Positions 61,427 to 64,000 of a stretch of DNA of 64,000 bases are shown here, in pieces. The notes under the pieces were generated by a model, which was not told the DNA's origin, did not search any database, and was given only the letters and a program-made list of their open reading frames with translations. Source of the stretch: Adineta ricciae (lineage: Eukaryota; Rotifera; Eurotatoria; Adinetida; Adinetidae). The stretch spans positions 196,454-260,453 of the forward strand of contig CAJNOJ010000144.1 of NCBI GenBank assembly GCA_905250025.1, given 5' to 3'. The position numbers were made by a program, and so were the translations under genes. Position 1 is the stretch's first letter. The number at the start of each line of letters is the position of its first letter.

Positions 61427-62409
61427 TTTTCGAGATTATTGAGTCATCTATAGGATGCACTATAAAAGATCTCTCATGTTTTTTAATTAGAAATACAAAT
61501 CAACAAACGGTCTATTTTCAATATTTCAGGAATGGTAGAGCATTAACTAAGAATATCTTCTTACCTAGAAATCCGGTGGCCATCAATGCTGAACATCTCG
61601 AGATAAAAAGCTACTACTTATGTAGTGCTTTCATAAAAATGTGTTTGAAACATCAATGTGAAGGTAGCGCCAAAGAGCAAAAACTCGATAGAACCTTATG
61701 TTCAAATCAATCTTCATTCATACAAATACATTGACTAGATGCAGAATCAGATTCTATACGTAATGGATTTATTTGTATAGACGAAGATTCATTTGAAAAT
61801 AAGATTCTATCGATTTTTTTTGTTTCTTGACGCTAGTTTCACACTGATGTTTAAAAGACTTTTTTGTGTAAATTGTTTTTCTGGAAACTTCATCACACTC
61901 TAGCATATTTCATTTCTTCCTCGGTTGAAGTAGGAAGGAGAAAAATGAGAAAAAAACGCGTCAGAAGTCATTCAAAACTTCATTGCCCACAGAATAAACA
62001 ATATATTTTATGAAGAACAATAACACATTTGTAATTTTCCGTGGTGCAGTTTTTGTCGCAGAATCTAACGATGAACTTGAATTATAATTTACACCTTATT
62101 TTACTAAAGAAAATAGAAAAACTGTTTGTCATCGAATTTTCGCAAAGAATCACATAGAAGTAGCGTTTCTCATCACTCAGAAGTATTTCAAACATATTTA
62201 TATGAAAGCACCCCATAAGTAGTAGCTTTTTATCTCGAGGTGTTTAGCATCGATGACCACTGGATTTCTAAGTAAGAAGGTATTCTTGGTTAATGCTCTA
62301 CCATTCCTGAAACGGCAAAAATAGACCGTTTGTTGATTTGTATTTCTAATTAAAAAACATGAGAGATCTTTTATAGTGCATCCTATAGATGACTCAATAA
62401 TCTTGAAAA
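61427..62409. repeat. Foldback element 1 (long nested inverted repeat)
   Basis: 61427-61652 is the inverse of 62183-62409 at high identity (for example CTATAGGATGCACTATAAAA against its complement). An inner pair, about 61644-61725 and 61775-61858, extends the stem. Together the left half is a continuous arm of about 300 bp, and the right half has the same arm interrupted by a 324-bp segment (61859-62182). No open frame for a transposase. It fits a non-autonomous DNA element with long terminal inverted repeats. Confidence 0.85.
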
Positions 62410-62830
62410 AAGCTTTTATCCGTGGTAGGATCTTCTAGGTAGCGACGAAGACCTAGCAACGACGGCTTTTAAAGAAAAACCATTGAACCCATGGCTTTAT
62501 ACAAAATCTTCATTTCAGAATGTGTTACACACTAGAATTAGATGGATCCGATCGTTTAGGGATAGCGACTTCAGTTTAAATTAATCACAGACTTGAAAAT
62601 CAGAAGGTTTCTAAAGTTACTCTGGCGGTAGTGGCACCGTGGAAATTTTTTATTTTGCGCTGCAACATGGTAACGGCATATGTACAAGTGATGTGAATTT
62701 CTTTGAGGAAGTTGTATTCCCTCGTCAAAAATCCAATTGTGTGCTAAACGTTTTGGTGGGCGTCATTTTGAGTTACTTAGGGCAATCCAAAAACAATGAA
62801 GAAGGTACCTGTTTTCTTAACCACAGATAT
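62410..62830. other. Spacer between foldback elements
   Basis: No gene with support; a 70-codon frame at 62639-62851 (+) runs into the next element. Confidence 0.4.
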
Positions 62831-63613
62831 AAAAAAAATTCTTTTTTTTAGCAATGGATAGAGCGTGTTTTGTTCTATCTTTCTATACTGTTTGGTTACT
62901 ATTAAACTGGTATCATCATACTAAAATTTCGATATTATCTGTTTTTGTCGCATATTTGCTGGTAGCATGAGCATGATTCCTTGTTGATATTTTTGGAATA
63001 ACTTTCGGCGACGACAAGAGGGAGGTGTGCGGTTTTCACCGCTGAGAAGAGGAGATGAAGATGCATTGAACCATATACTATCTATTTTTCTGACATTTTA
63101 GCTGACCTTTTAAAGGGGAAATCTATTCCATGAGTTGTTGACAATACACTTTCAATAATCGTCTTCGCATTCAAATCGGTTATTGTATATCTACAGACTG
63201 CGAAAGACTCAGCTATTTAAATTCAATTATTAATGAATAATACCTATTCTTGAAGAACTTACACTACGATATTCTAACAAATTTTCTGTTTTTTCTATAA
63301 AACAAGCGTTTGGCGACGATTAAAAACTCGAATAAAAAAACCGTCAGAAATCATGTTTTAAAATATTAATAATATATGATTTGATGCGTCTTCATCTCCC
63401 CTTTTCACCGGCGGAAACCACTGTGCTCCATCTTGTTTCCGTCAAAAGTTATTCCAAAGATCATACCAACGTTCATACTATCAGCGCATATACGACAGAA
63501 ACAGATTTTACTGAAATTTTATTATTTATGATATAACAGTTTAGTAAAGATCGAAAAGCACAGAAAAATACAATAAAACACGCTCTGTCTATTGGTGAAA
63601 AAGAAACTTTTTT
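62831..63613. repeat. Foldback element 2
   Basis: The arm 62831-63071 is the inverse of 63378-63613, about 240 bp each with roughly 70-80 percent identity by eye (well-kept blocks: ATAGAGCGTGTTTTGTT, TTTGGAATAACTTT, GGAGATGAAGA). A 306-bp centre separates them. The arms start in an A/T run. No coding capacity. The arms are more diverged than those of element 1, so it is probably an older copy. Confidence 0.75.
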
Positions 63614-64000
63614 AGACCGCTGCTTGAGAAAATAAGGTACGTCCTTTACTACTTTTGGACTATCCTACGTACAACTACTCGAAACAAACTAAACTTACTG
63701 ATTACATTTAATACTTTTACATTTTTATGATATGGGGAGATAGTATTGTGACGCTTGAATAATACATGTGTACGTAATACTGAAGCATGCTCGACTTCTG
63801 AATTTTCGTTATGAAGTATTGATTACATTACCATCGAAAAAGAGAAACAATCGAATATCGAATGTTATTTTCCAAAGGTAAATAAACGAACTCACATTAC
63901 GACATCGGTGTGAAGCTAGCACCATCGAGCTAGCACCATCAAACTAAGGATTTTCTGAAAACGAATTCCGGTCGATAAAACCGAGTGTATTCGATGCAGA
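63614..64000. other. No gene seen at the window end
   Basis: AT-rich; a 16-bp direct repeat (GAGCTAGCACCATC-like) occurs twice at about 63914-63943. Confidence 0.35.

Noticed and set aside
1-64000. tRNA and rRNA genes
   Set aside because: Looked for A/B-box-like blocks with cloverleaf pairing and for rRNA core words by eye; none convincing.

Overview
The window looks like nuclear DNA of a bdelloid rotifer (Adineta/Rotaria-like). The reasons are: AT-rich sequence; most introns of about 50-60 bp with GT..AG ends; divergent class A GPCRs; an LDL-receptor-A protein and a threonine-rich surface protein of types I associate with bdelloids; NHL-repeat and NmrA-like relics; intronless metabolic genes; and two copies of most regions that differ by a few percent by eye. 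The species call is inference. No database search was possible.

Layout. (1) 1-24,461: two direct copies of a gene for a single-pass membrane protein with a Thr-rich, mucin-like stalk (copy A 1-6304, cut by the window start; copy B 16464-24134, complete). They flank an LDL-receptor-A protein fragment, a seven-helix receptor and a Tc1/mariner relic. (2) 24.5-28.6 kb: gene-poor, with one small three-exon gene, GC-rich hairpin sequence next to a single N, and a 51-bp minisatellite. (3) 28.6-53.9 kb: a two-copy block of NmrA relic, sirtuin (-), MFS transporter (+), two decayed GPCRs, SLC46-like transporter (-) and NHL relic (-). Its order is odd: one copy (32384-46005) sits inside the other (28585-32229 and 46280-53875), with the outer MFS gene split and single Ns at both or near both junctions. 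(4) 54-60.5 kb: an intact GPCR and a ten-exon SLC43-like amino-acid transporter. (5) 61.4-63.6 kb: two foldback (long inverted-repeat) elements.

How the parts relate. The sirtuin and MFS genes are divergent neighbours sharing a 603-604 bp upstream region in both copies; both lack introns. The other intact genes are membrane receptors and transporters, not one pathway. GT/GC-rich palindromes recur across the window and lie at several copy boundaries. I reconstructed gene models by joining exons at GT..AG sites with conserved phase; all multi-exon models below keep frame throughout.

Main caution: the four single Ns (7093, 26491, 32230, 46279) and the nested copy order suggest that part of the layout may be an assembly product (two haplotypes placed in series) and not a real tandem arrangement.
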